Positions 1 through 5,096 of a stretch of 8,809 nt of DNA are shown here, piece after piece; position 1 is the stretch's first letter; each line of letters starts with the position of its first letter. The stretch lies in NCBI GenBank assembly GCA_039927975.1, contig JBDSTZ010000032.1:1-8809 (forward strand), read 5' to 3'. The position numbers and the translations under genes are program-made. The stretch is from JBDSTZ01 sp039927975 (lineage in GTDB: Bacteria; Pseudomonadota; Gammaproteobacteria; Burkholderiales; Burkholderiaceae_D). The notes below the pieces were generated by a model. That model was not told the origin of the DNA and did no database searches. It was given only the letters and a program-made list of their open reading frames with translations.

Positions 1-221
1 GCTTGGGGCTTGCGCCTGCATGTCAGCGACTGATCAGGCTCAAGCCTGTCCGGGTGATGGCGAGCCGGTCCGATCGTGAACGAGGCGGTCGGGACTTGAG
101 TAGAAAGTCGGGGACTTGACCAGGCTGATCGCAGCTTGCGTGGTGACGCCGGCACGCTTGTTGGGAACCAGATGGCGCTGGCGGCGTCGAACAGGACATT
201 CGCATCGTCAGAGGCGCCGTC
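1..221. other. Non-coding leader upstream of sdhB with GACTT/AAGTC repeats
   Basis: No convincing gene is visible here. Short reading frames enter from the left edge, and the frame in phase with sdhB has stops at 117, 126 and 141, so the end of an upstream gene (for example sdhA) cannot be shown. The nonamer GGGACTTGA occurs exactly at 91-99 and 111-119, 20 bp apart. AAGTC at 105-109 and GACTT at 113-117 form a perfect 5-3-5 inverted repeat, giving three half-sites (93-97, 105-109, 113-117). This could be an operator for sdhB, but no clear -35/-10 pair was found. A weak ribosome binding site, AGAGG at 210-214, lies 7 nt before the sdhB ATG. Confidence 0.4.
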
Positions 222-1091
222 ATGAATTCGTCCAGCAAACCATCGAACCTGCGCGTTGGCAGCAGCGGCAGCACGGCTGGCGCCGACGCTACCGGCAGCG
301 CGAGCGGCGCGGGTAATGCCCACGGCGCGGGCAATGCCAGCCTCATCGGGGGCAAGCGAAGCGGGCAGGCGCACACTGCCGGGTCCGATACGGTGGAAGT
401 GAGAATTTACCGCTACGACCCCGATGCCGACGCCGCGCCTGTGATGCAGACCTACCATGTGGAGCGGCATGTCGAAGACAAGATGTTGCTTGACCTGCTC
501 AATCGCATCAAGTGGGATCTGGACGACAGCCTGGCGTTTCGCCGCTCCTGCCGCGAAGGCGTGTGCGGCTCCGACGGCATGAATATCAATGGCAGAAACG
601 GCCTGGCCTGCATCACGAATATTCGCGAGGTGGCGCAGCCTATCGTGCTGCGGCCACTGCCGGGTCTGCCGGTGGTGCGCGACCTGATCGTCGATTTTAC
701 CCAGTTCTGGAAGCAATACCATTCGATCACGCCCTACCTGATCAACGACGAGATTCCACCGGAGCGCGAACGCTTGCAATCGCCGGAGGAACGCGACAGC
801 TTGAATGGCTTGTACGAGTGCATCCTGTGCGCTTGCTGCTCGACTGCCTGCCCGACATTCTGGTGGAATCCGGACAAGTTCGTCGGCCCGGCCGGCCTGT
901 TGCAAGCCTACCGCTTCATGGCGGACTCGCGCGACACCGCGCTCAAGCAAAGGCTGGACAATGTGAACGACGCGTATCGCCTGTTCCGCTGCCGGACCAT
1001 CATGAATTGCGCCGATGTCTGCCCCAAAGGCTTGAGTCCGGCTGCCGCGATCAGCCAGATTCGCAGCTTGCTGGTGACGCGCTCGATCTGA
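222..1091 (+). CDS. sdhB: Succinate dehydrogenase iron-sulfur subunit (SdhB), solitary, with N-terminal extension
   Basis: SdhB is the electron-transfer subunit of succinate:quinone oxidoreductase (complex II): it passes electrons from the flavoprotein SdhA through three Fe-S clusters to quinone at the inner face of the cytoplasmic membrane. All ligands are present with E. coli SdhB spacing: the [2Fe-2S] set C110, C115, D118, C130; the [4Fe-4S] set C200, C203, C206 plus C267; and the [3Fe-4S] set C210, C257, C263. W215 matches the quinone-site Trp after the second cluster motif. The recognisable domain starts near V58, so about 57 residues at the N-terminus are extra, very rich in Gly, Ser and Ala; the 289 aa compare with about 235 in typical SdhB. 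ATG 222 has AGAGG at 210-214; GTG at 393 is an alternative start that would give a normal-sized protein. No sdhC, sdhD or sdhA follows it and none is seen upstream. It may be a second copy or a relocated gene. The family call is firm; the start is less certain. Confidence 0.93.
   Translation: MNSSSKPSNLRVGSSGSTAGADATGSASGAGNAHGAGNASLIGGKRSGQAHTAGSDTVEVRIYRYDPDADAAPVMQTYHVERHVEDKMLLDLLNRIKWDLDDSLAFRRSCREGVCGSDGMNINGRNGLACITNIREVAQPIVLRPLPGLPVVRDLIVDFTQFWKQYHSITPYLINDEIPPERERLQSPEERDSLNGLYECILCACCSTACPTFWWNPDKFVGPAGLLQAYRFMADSRDTALKQRLDNVNDAYRLFRCRTIMNCADVCPKGLSPAAAISQIRSLLVTRSI
306..338 (+). repeat. Near-identical 15-bp direct repeat within the sdhB N-terminal extension
   Basis: Two copies of a 15-bp unit (306-320 and 324-338) differ at one base and are separated by CAC. 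They encode the repeated Gly-Ala-Gly-Asn-Ala around residues 29-39 of the SdhB extension. The duplication suggests that the extension grew by local slippage and is a flexible, low-complexity linker rather than a folded domain. Confidence 0.7.
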
Positions 1092-1105
1092 TATGGCCGC
1101 GCTCA

Positions 1106-1264
1106 ATGGCGGCTGACATCGCGGCTGACATCGCGGCTGACATCGCGGCTGACATTACAGCTGACATCGCGGCTCACATTACAACTGACGTCGCGGCTGA
1201 ACTGGCGGCTGACATCGCGGATGATCTGGCGGCCGACATGGATGCGCTGCCCAAGAATCGTTAA
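1106..1264 (+). CDS. Small hypothetical ORF of Ala-Ala-Asp-Ile tetrapeptide repeats
   Basis: A 52-residue frame begins at ATG 1106, 15 nt after the sdhB stop, and ends at TAA 1262-1264. Residues 2-45 are eleven tetrapeptides of the form AADI, followed by a short unrelated tail ending in Lys-Asn-Arg. Variants keep a hydrophobic residue in the fourth position (Ile, Val, Leu, Met) and mostly an acidic one in the third (Asp, Glu, one His), which suggests some selection on the peptide; it would be an acidic, Ala-rich, probably helical chain. There is no good ribosome binding site, so translation would depend on coupling to sdhB. It may equally be non-coding repeat DNA whose 12-bp period keeps frames open: the sdhB frame past its stop is also open through the repeat. 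No family is recognised. Confidence 0.3.
   Translation: MAADIAADIAADIAADITADIAAHITTDVAAELAADIADDLAADMDALPKNR
1109..1240 (+). repeat. 12-bp tandem repeat, 11 units
   Basis: Eleven contiguous 12-bp units match the consensus GCGGCTGACATC. The first three units and the ninth are identical, and the others carry one to several substitutions, with divergence growing to the right. No unit has an insertion or deletion, so the period is exactly 12 throughout. It starts 17 nt after the sdhB stop codon. The array resembles a minisatellite produced by replication slippage; copy number may vary between strains. Confidence 0.92.
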
Positions 1265-1434
1265 GCCGATTCATTGAAGTGGGTGTGGGCAGGGGGCGGT
1301 TGGCGGAATCGATTCGTTCAGGTGTATTCGCCAGGGCGTATTCACCGAGGTTGGTTGTCACAAGTCGATTGTCGGACGTTGATTGTCGGAAGTGGATTCG
1401 ATGAAATCGATTCGTCGGTCTTAATTTCGTGAAG
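1265..1434. other. Convergent intergenic region with recurring AATCGATT-type motifs
   Basis: No gene is supported here, between the convergent sdhB side and the DUF2244 gene. The DNA is visibly less GC-rich than its surroundings. It carries several related short motifs: GAATCG at 1255-1260 paired with CGATTC at 1267-1272 (a 6-6-6 inverted repeat around the small-ORF stop), the palindrome GAATCGATTC at 1306-1315, AATCGATTCGT at both 1307-1317 and 1405-1415, and GATTGTCGGA at both 1367-1376 and 1381-1390. No strong GC hairpin followed by a T-run is seen for either strand, so transcript ends are not obvious. Confidence 0.5.
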
Positions 1435-1884
1435 TCAGGCAAGGTAAGAATTGCCGCGCAGTTCGCGTTGCAATTCGTTCGCGACGGCTTCTCGCGTTTC
1501 CTCTGAAACAAAGGTGCCAAGCTCGACTTTGACGCCGCGTGATTCCAGGGCGATCAGGGGGCGTCGCCGGTCGGGCAGGGCGATCCTGGTCCAGCATGTC
1601 TCGAGCCGGATCTGCTCACGCTGGCCTGCCTCGACCCGTTCGATCAACAGACACTCTTCGGACAGGGCGACATGCTCGTGATCGGTGGCGTGGCGCGCGT
1701 AGTGCAGCAGTGCCAGCGCAATGCCGCCGATTTCGAGCAGGGCGAAGGCGAGCACGAACCAGATGCCGTGCATGGCGAACACCACGCCGACACCGATCAC
1801 GCCAGTGCACAAGAGCCCGTAGGCGATCCCGACCTGGCGCGGCGACAGCGAACAATTGCGCTTCAAATTCCATTCATGTTTCAT
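1435..1884 (-). CDS. DUF2244 family inner-membrane protein
   Basis: This 149-residue protein matches the DUF2244 pattern: a short N-terminal stretch with W5 and Arg-Asn-Cys-Ser-Leu-Ser-Pro at residues 9-15, two adjacent membrane helices at about 17-38 and 41-62, a Tyr-Ala-Arg-His loop, then an acidic/basic soluble domain of about 85 residues probably facing the cytoplasm. DUF2244 genes often lie next to cytochrome c oxidase genes in proteobacteria, and this one lies downstream of ctaD on the same strand, so a role in assembly or function of the oxidase is plausible, but no biochemical activity is established. It starts at ATG 1882-1884, the first in-frame ATG; the ribosome binding site is weak. 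The 123-bp gap to ctaD suggests co-transcription. Confidence 0.85.
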   Translation of the reverse strand: MKHEWNLKRNCSLSPRQVGIAYGLLCTGVIGVGVVFAMHGIWFVLAFALLEIGGIALALLHYARHATDHEHVALSEECLLIERVEAGQREQIRLETCWTRIALPDRRRPLIALESRGVKVELGTFVSEETREAVANELQRELRGNSYLA

Positions 1885-1899
1885 GATGTCGTTGATGTT

Positions 1900-1989
1900 T
1901 CAGGATGCCAAATTCGTTCGAAGGCGCGGGACAAACGGTGTGTGCACTTGTCGGCAGTGCGACCTCCGCCGGATCTGCCCAGCTGTCAT
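1900..1989 (-). CDS. Possible 29-aa basic small ORF between ctaD and the DUF2244 gene
   Basis: A short frame starts at ATG 1987-1989, 18 nt after the ctaD stop, and ends at TGA 1900-1902, 15 nt before the DUF2244 start. It is preceded by a strong purine-rich stretch (GGGAGGGAGAG) at a workable distance from the ATG, the best Shine-Dalgarno in this cluster. The predicted peptide is Arg-rich with one Cys and no membrane segment. Betaproteobacterial ctaD operons can contain a tiny membrane 'cytochrome oxidase small assembly protein' at this place, but this peptide does not have that hydrophobic character. It may be a leader that couples translation of the DUF2244 gene, or a chance frame. Confidence 0.22.
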   Translation of the reverse strand: MTAGQIRRRSHCRQVHTPFVPRLRTNLAS

Positions 1990-2007
1990 CGCTCGGCTCT
2001 CCCTCCC

Positions 2008-3612
2008 TTACTTCACCAGCGGCGGCGATTCAAACGTGTGGAAAGGCGCCGGGCTCGGCACTGTCCATTCCAATCCCTCCGCACCATCCCAGGGCTTGGC
2101 TGCCGCCTTCGGCCCGCCCCGGATATTGGGCAGCACCACGAAAAATAGCCAATACACCTGGCTCAGCCCGAACAGCAGGGCCCCCACCGAGGTGATCGCG
2201 TGGAAGTCGGTGAACTGCACCGGATAGTCGGCATAGCGGCGCGGCATGCCCGCCAGTCCGAGGAAGTGCATCGGGAAAAAGGTGACGTTGACCCACACCA
2301 GCGAATTCCAGAAATGGAACTTGCCGCGCCATTCGTTGTACATGTGGCCAGTCCATTTGGGCGCCCAGAAGTAGTAGCCGGCGAACAGGCAGAACAGCGA
2401 GCCGGCCACCAGCACGTAATGGAAGTGGGCGACGACGTAATACGTGTCCTGCACCTGGACGTCGATCGGCGAGACCGACAGCAGCACGCCCGACAGGCCG
2501 CCGATCGTGAACACCCAGATGAAGCCGACCGCGAACAGCATTGGCGTCTCGAAGCTGAGCGAGCCGCGCCACATGGTGGCGATCCAGTTGAAGACCTTGA
2601 CCCCGGTCGGCACTGCTACCAGCATGGTCGAGTACATGAAAAACAGTTGCGCCGTCACCGGCATCCCGGTAGTGAACATGTGGTGCGCCCACACGATGAA
2701 GGAGACGATCGCGATGGCGGCGGTGGCGTACACCATCGAGGCGTAGCCGAACAGCGGCTTGCGCGCAAAGGCCGGGATGACGTGCGAAATGATGCCGAAG
2801 CCGGGCAGGATCATGATATAGACCTCGGGATGGCCGAAGAACCAGAAGATGTGCTGGAACAGCACCGGATCGCCACCGCCGGCGGCATTGAAGAAGGTCG
2901 TGCCGAAGTGGCGGTCGGTGAGCATCATGGTCACGGCCGTCGCCAGCACCGGCATGACGGCGATCAGCAGATAGGCCGTGATCAGCCAGGTCCAGCAAAA
3001 CATCGGCATTCGCATCAGTCCCATGCCGGGCGCGCGCATGTTGAGGATGGTGGTGATGATGTTGATTGCCCCCATGATCGACGAGGCGCCCATCAGGTGG
3101 ATGGCGAAGATGGCCATGTCCATGCCTATGCCCATTTGCACCGACAACGGCGGGTACATGGTCCAGCCCGTCGCGCTTGCGCCGCCGCCCGTGAAGAAGG
3201 CGCCCACCAGCAGCAGCGCGGCCGGCGGCAGCAGCCAGAACGAGAAGTTGTTCATGCGCGCGAACGCCATGTCGGAGGCGCCCACCTGCAGCGGAATCAT
3301 CCAGTTGGCGAAGCCGACAAAGGCCGGCATGATGGCGCCGAACACCATGATCAGGCCGTGCATGGTGACGAACTGGTTGTAGCGCTCGGGCTGGAAGAAT
3401 TGCAGGCCGGGCTGGAAAAGTTCGAGCCGGATCAGCAGCGCCAGCACGCCGCCGGTCATGAACATGACGGTGGCGAACCACAGGTAGAGGGTGCCGATAT
3501 CCTTGTGGTTGGTGGCCAGCAGCCAGCGCCGCCAGCCGTGCGGATCGGCGTGCGCATGGCCCTCGCCATGGACCAATTCGGGGTTGGGCGGGTGGCCCGT
3601 AATAGCGCTCAT
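2008..3612 (-). CDS. ctaD: Cytochrome c oxidase subunit I (heme-copper oxidase catalytic subunit)
   Basis: This is the catalytic subunit of an aa3-type terminal oxidase, which reduces O2 to water and pumps protons across the cytoplasmic membrane. At 534 aa it is full length, with about 12 hydrophobic segments. Visible active-site residues are H85 and H398 (low-spin heme a), H396 (heme a3), H261, H310 and H311 (CuB), and Y265, the Tyr cross-linked to the CuB His. Proton-path residues D114, N121/N122, E263 and K339 place it in the A1 type. The usual His before the Asp of the Mg/Mn site is Gln (Q388-D389). The His-rich N-terminus (residues 7-25) is soluble. ATG 3610-3612 has AGGAG 6 nt upstream (3619-3623). 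Unlike common ctaC-ctaD-ctaG-ctaE clusters, no coxB lies upstream and no ctaG or coxC downstream; partners must be encoded elsewhere. Promoter elements upstream suggest oxygen-responsive control. Confidence 0.97.
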   Translation of the reverse strand: MSAITGHPPNPELVHGEGHAHADPHGWRRWLLATNHKDIGTLYLWFATVMFMTGGVLALLIRLELFQPGLQFFQPERYNQFVTMHGLIMVFGAIMPAFVGFANWMIPLQVGASDMAFARMNNFSFWLLPPAALLLVGAFFTGGGASATGWTMYPPLSVQMGIGMDMAIFAIHLMGASSIMGAINIITTILNMRAPGMGLMRMPMFCWTWLITAYLLIAVMPVLATAVTMMLTDRHFGTTFFNAAGGGDPVLFQHIFWFFGHPEVYIMILPGFGIISHVIPAFARKPLFGYASMVYATAAIAIVSFIVWAHHMFTTGMPVTAQLFFMYSTMLVAVPTGVKVFNWIATMWRGSLSFETPMLFAVGFIWVFTIGGLSGVLLSVSPIDVQVQDTYYVVAHFHYVLVAGSLFCLFAGYYFWAPKWTGHMYNEWRGKFHFWNSLVWVNVTFFPMHFLGLAGMPRRYADYPVQFTDFHAITSVGALLFGLSQVYWLFFVVLPNIRGGPKAAAKPWDGAEGLEWTVPSPAPFHTFESPPLVK

Positions 3613-3656
3613 CGGTCGCTCCTGGAGGCAGGGACGGGTTCGATACAGGAGCGTTG

Positions 3657-3662
3657 ACTATA
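3657..3662 (-). promoter_or_regulatory. Candidate -10 hexamer of the ctaD promoter
   Basis: Read on the minus strand, this is TATAGT, five of six matches to TATAAT. It would place the start of transcription near 3649-3651 and give a leader of about 38 nt before the ctaD ATG. The sequence 17 nt upstream has no resemblance to TTGACA, which fits a promoter needing an activator. Assignment is by eye only. Confidence 0.45.
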
Positions 3663-3685
3663 GCGGCGCGGCGGCGACGCACGGC

Positions 3686-3703
3686 AGGCCCGCGGCGGGG
3701 CCT
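3686..3703. other. GC-rich 6-6-6 inverted repeat between the lacI-family gene and ctaD
   Basis: AGGCCC (3686-3691) and GGGCCT (3698-3703) are perfect inverted arms around a 6-nt GC loop. It lies downstream of the regulator's stop codon and could weakly terminate that transcript, but no T-run follows on the minus strand. It also lies next to the FNR-like box and covers the region just upstream of the expected -35 position. Confidence 0.35.
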
Positions 3704-3717
3704 TTGAGGCAAATCAA
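3704..3717. promoter_or_regulatory. FNR/Anr-like dyad upstream of ctaD
   Basis: The plus strand reads TTGAGGCAAATCAA, which matches the FNR/Anr consensus TTGAT-N4-ATCAA at nine of ten defined positions (TTGAG for TTGAT). Its centre at 3710.5 is about 60-61 bp upstream of the start predicted from the TATAGT at 3657-3662; FNR-family activators at class I promoters sit near -61.5. This suggests regulation of ctaD by an oxygen-sensing FNR-type protein, either activating at low oxygen or interfering with transcription. The spacing argument rests on an unverified start site. Confidence 0.5.
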
Positions 3718-3729
3718 ACCGTTGAAAAA

Positions 3730-4803
3730 CTAGCCGGCGGGACCCAGGCGCGCGGTTGCGCCTTCGACGACGGTGGCGGAAAATACCCGCCGCTCCGGGC
3801 CCGAATCGCCTTGGCCGATCAGTCCGTTGAGCATCTCGACCGAGGCCAGCGCCATCTGTTGCAGCGGCTGGCGCAGGGTGGTCAGGTTGTAGCTGAGCCA
3901 GGCGCTCGAAGGGATGCCGTCGAAACCGGTCACCGACAGCTGGCCCGGCACGCTCAGTTTCATTTCGTGGCGTGCGGTGTCGACGCAGCCGATCGCCATC
4001 ACGTCGTTGGCGCAAATGACGGCGTCGGGCACGCCGCCCATCCGCTCGACGATCTCGCGCAGGCCGCGCCCGCCGCTGGCGTAGTCGTAATTGCCGCTGA
4101 CGGTGAGCGGGGCCGCCAGGCCCAGTTCGGCCAGCCGCTCGGCCACGCCGCGCTTGCGCTCCTGCGCGATCACCGAGTCGAACGGCCCGTCGATCATGGC
4201 GAAGCGCTTGTGGCCGGCGGCGGCGAGGCGGGCGACCATGATGCGCGCCGCCTCGACCTGGTCGCAGACGATCGCGTTGGCGCTCTTGTGGCGCAAATTG
4301 CGGTTGAACAGCACGAACGGCACCTCGCGCCGCTCGAACTCGGCCACCTGCTCGTTGGACAGGCGCGCGGCGATGACGGCGCCGTCGACCTGGTAGCGCC
4401 ATACCTCGGCCAGGGTCTGGTCGGCGTTGTCGTCCTCGTTCAGATTGAACAGCAGGATGCGCTTGCCGCGCAGCGCGAATTGACGGCTCAATTCGGTCAA
4501 GGCATCGGGGTAGTGCACCGTCACCCGTTGCGAGGCCAGCACCGCCACCAGGTTCGAGCGCCGCGTAATCAGGCTGCGCGCGGCCGCGTTGGGCGTGTAG
4601 TCGAGTGCGCGCGCGGCCGACATCACGCGCGCCTGGGTTGCCTTCGACACGCTGGCGCCGGGCTTGAAGCAGCGCGACACGGCCGACTGCGACACCCCGG
4701 CCAGCACCGCCACGTCATACGAGGTCACGCGCCGCGATTCGCGGTGGATCAACGCTTTGATGTCGGCGATCTGGTTGCTCAGCGGCGGGTTAAAATTGGT
4801 CAT
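3730..4803 (-). CDS. LacI/GalR-family transcriptional regulator
   Basis: A 357-residue DNA-binding repressor of the LacI/GalR family. The helix-turn-helix is at about residues 27-46, followed by a third helix and the hinge helix at 69-78 (Tyr-Thr-Pro-Asn-Ala-Ala-Ala-Arg-Ser-Leu), then a periplasmic-binding-protein-like effector domain from about 85 to the end. The family marks Cys-Ala-Asn-Asp-Val-Met-Ala in the second lobe and Gly-Phe-Asp-Gly-Ile-Pro with Thr-Thr-Leu-Arg-Gln-Pro near the end are present. About 25 residues precede the usual start of the domain. ATG 4801-4803 is the only in-frame ATG before the domain, and it has no good ribosome binding site. No sugar transporter or catabolic gene is adjacent, so the effector and target cannot be named. 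It is divergent from the Hsp70-like gene and 117 bp upstream of ctaD on the same strand. Confidence 0.93.
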   Translation of the reverse strand: MTNFNPPLSNQIADIKALIHRESRRVTSYDVAVLAGVSQSAVSRCFKPGASVSKATQARVMSAARALDYTPNAAARSLITRRSNLVAVLASQRVTVHYPDALTELSRQFALRGKRILLFNLNEDDNADQTLAEVWRYQVDGAVIAARLSNEQVAEFERREVPFVLFNRNLRHKSANAIVCDQVEAARIMVARLAAAGHKRFAMIDGPFDSVIAQERKRGVAERLAELGLAAPLTVSGNYDYASGGRGLREIVERMGGVPDAVICANDVMAIGCVDTARHEMKLSVPGQLSVTGFDGIPSSAWLSYNLTTLRQPLQQMALASVEMLNGLIGQGDSGPERRVFSATVVEGATARLGPAG

Positions 4804-4839
4804 CGGGCGAGGATCGGCCAGTGGGATTCGAGGTGCCCC

Positions 4840-4869
4840 AGTGTAGCGTCAAATCTTGTGGTGTGGCAA
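4840..4869 (-). promoter_or_regulatory. Candidate sigma70 promoter of the LacI-family gene
   Basis: Read on the minus strand, TTGCCA (4864-4869) and TACACT (4840-4845) are separated by 18 bp and match the -35 and -10 consensus at five and four of six positions. Transcription would start near 4833, about 30 nt upstream of the regulator's ATG. Confidence 0.4.
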
Positions 4870-4889
4870 CTAATTACCGTAAAGAAATA

Positions 4890-4906
4890 CAATTTGTTGC
4901 AAATTG
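4890..4906. promoter_or_regulatory. Perfect 7-3-7 inverted repeat, candidate operator
   Basis: CAATTTG and CAAATTG flank a 3-nt spacer (TTG) in an AT-rich patch within otherwise GC-rich DNA. The dyad lies in the region shared by the divergent LacI-family and Hsp70-like genes, 87 bp upstream of the former's start codon and about 190 bp upstream of the latter's. It could be the regulator's own operator, although LacI-family operators usually have an even, CG-centred dyad, which this lacks. Its position upstream of the predicted -35 would suit an activator or a remote operator better than simple promoter occlusion. Confidence 0.4.
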
Positions 4907-5064
4907 GTCTTGCCGGGCGGTGGCGGCCGTGCGCCGGGGCGCGGCATGCGCCGCGTCGCGCGGGCGCGTCGCAGCGCTACCAGGAAAGTGCCGCCACGCC
5001 TGCCTGCGGCGCCGGCGCGCGCGGGCCGGTAAGGATCAGCCCGCCAAACCGGCCCACAATCTGG

Positions 5065-5070
5065 TAACAT
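5065..5070 (+). promoter_or_regulatory. Possible -10 hexamer for the Hsp70-like gene
   Basis: TAACAT matches TATAAT at four of six positions and lies inside the small inverted repeat GGTA-ACA-TACC (5063-5073). Transcription would begin near 5077, giving a leader of about 20 nt. No clear -35 is visible. The rest of 4907-5062 is very GC-rich with no recognisable gene. Confidence 0.25.
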
Positions 5071-5096
5071 ACCGCCCCTTAGTGATAAAGGGTCCC

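Noticed and set aside
978..1025. Arg (R258) where E. coli SdhB has the quinone-site His207
   Set aside because: Arg-Thr-Ile-Met-Asn-Cys is, as far as I recall, the usual form in many non-enteric SdhB proteins, so it is not evidence of altered function.
512..1105. Long plus-strand frame overlapping sdhB in another phase
   Set aside because: It is Arg-rich shadow translation of sdhB; only its tail past 1106 falls outside sdhB and is treated separately.
1109..1240. Tandem repeat considered as a CRISPR array
   Set aside because: Units are 12 bp and contiguous with no unique spacers, so this is a simple tandem repeat.
1179..1520. 113-codon minus-strand frame over the intergenic spacer
   Set aside because: It overlaps the DUF2244 gene in another phase, crosses the tandem repeat and shows no protein-like pattern.
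2200..3657. 485-codon plus-strand frame opposite ctaD
   Set aside because: Its His/Asp/Glu/Arg-rich composition is typical of the antisense of a membrane-protein gene at high GC; ctaD has all active-site motifs.
3686..3703. Hairpin considered as a rho-independent terminator
   Set aside because: The stem is only 6 bp and no T-run follows on the minus strand; kept only as an inverted repeat.
2030..4402. 790-codon minus-strand frame spanning ctaD and the regulator
   Set aside because: It is extremely Arg/Ala/Gly-rich with no domain, and is out of phase with two well-supported genes.
3811..5067. Plus-strand frame opposite the LacI-family gene
   Set aside because: It is antisense shadow coding with no recognisable motif.
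4821..5096. Upstream in-frame extension of the Hsp70-like gene
   Set aside because: The phosphate-1 loop begins at residue 8 after ATG 5097; the upstream part is composition-driven and has no homologous domain.
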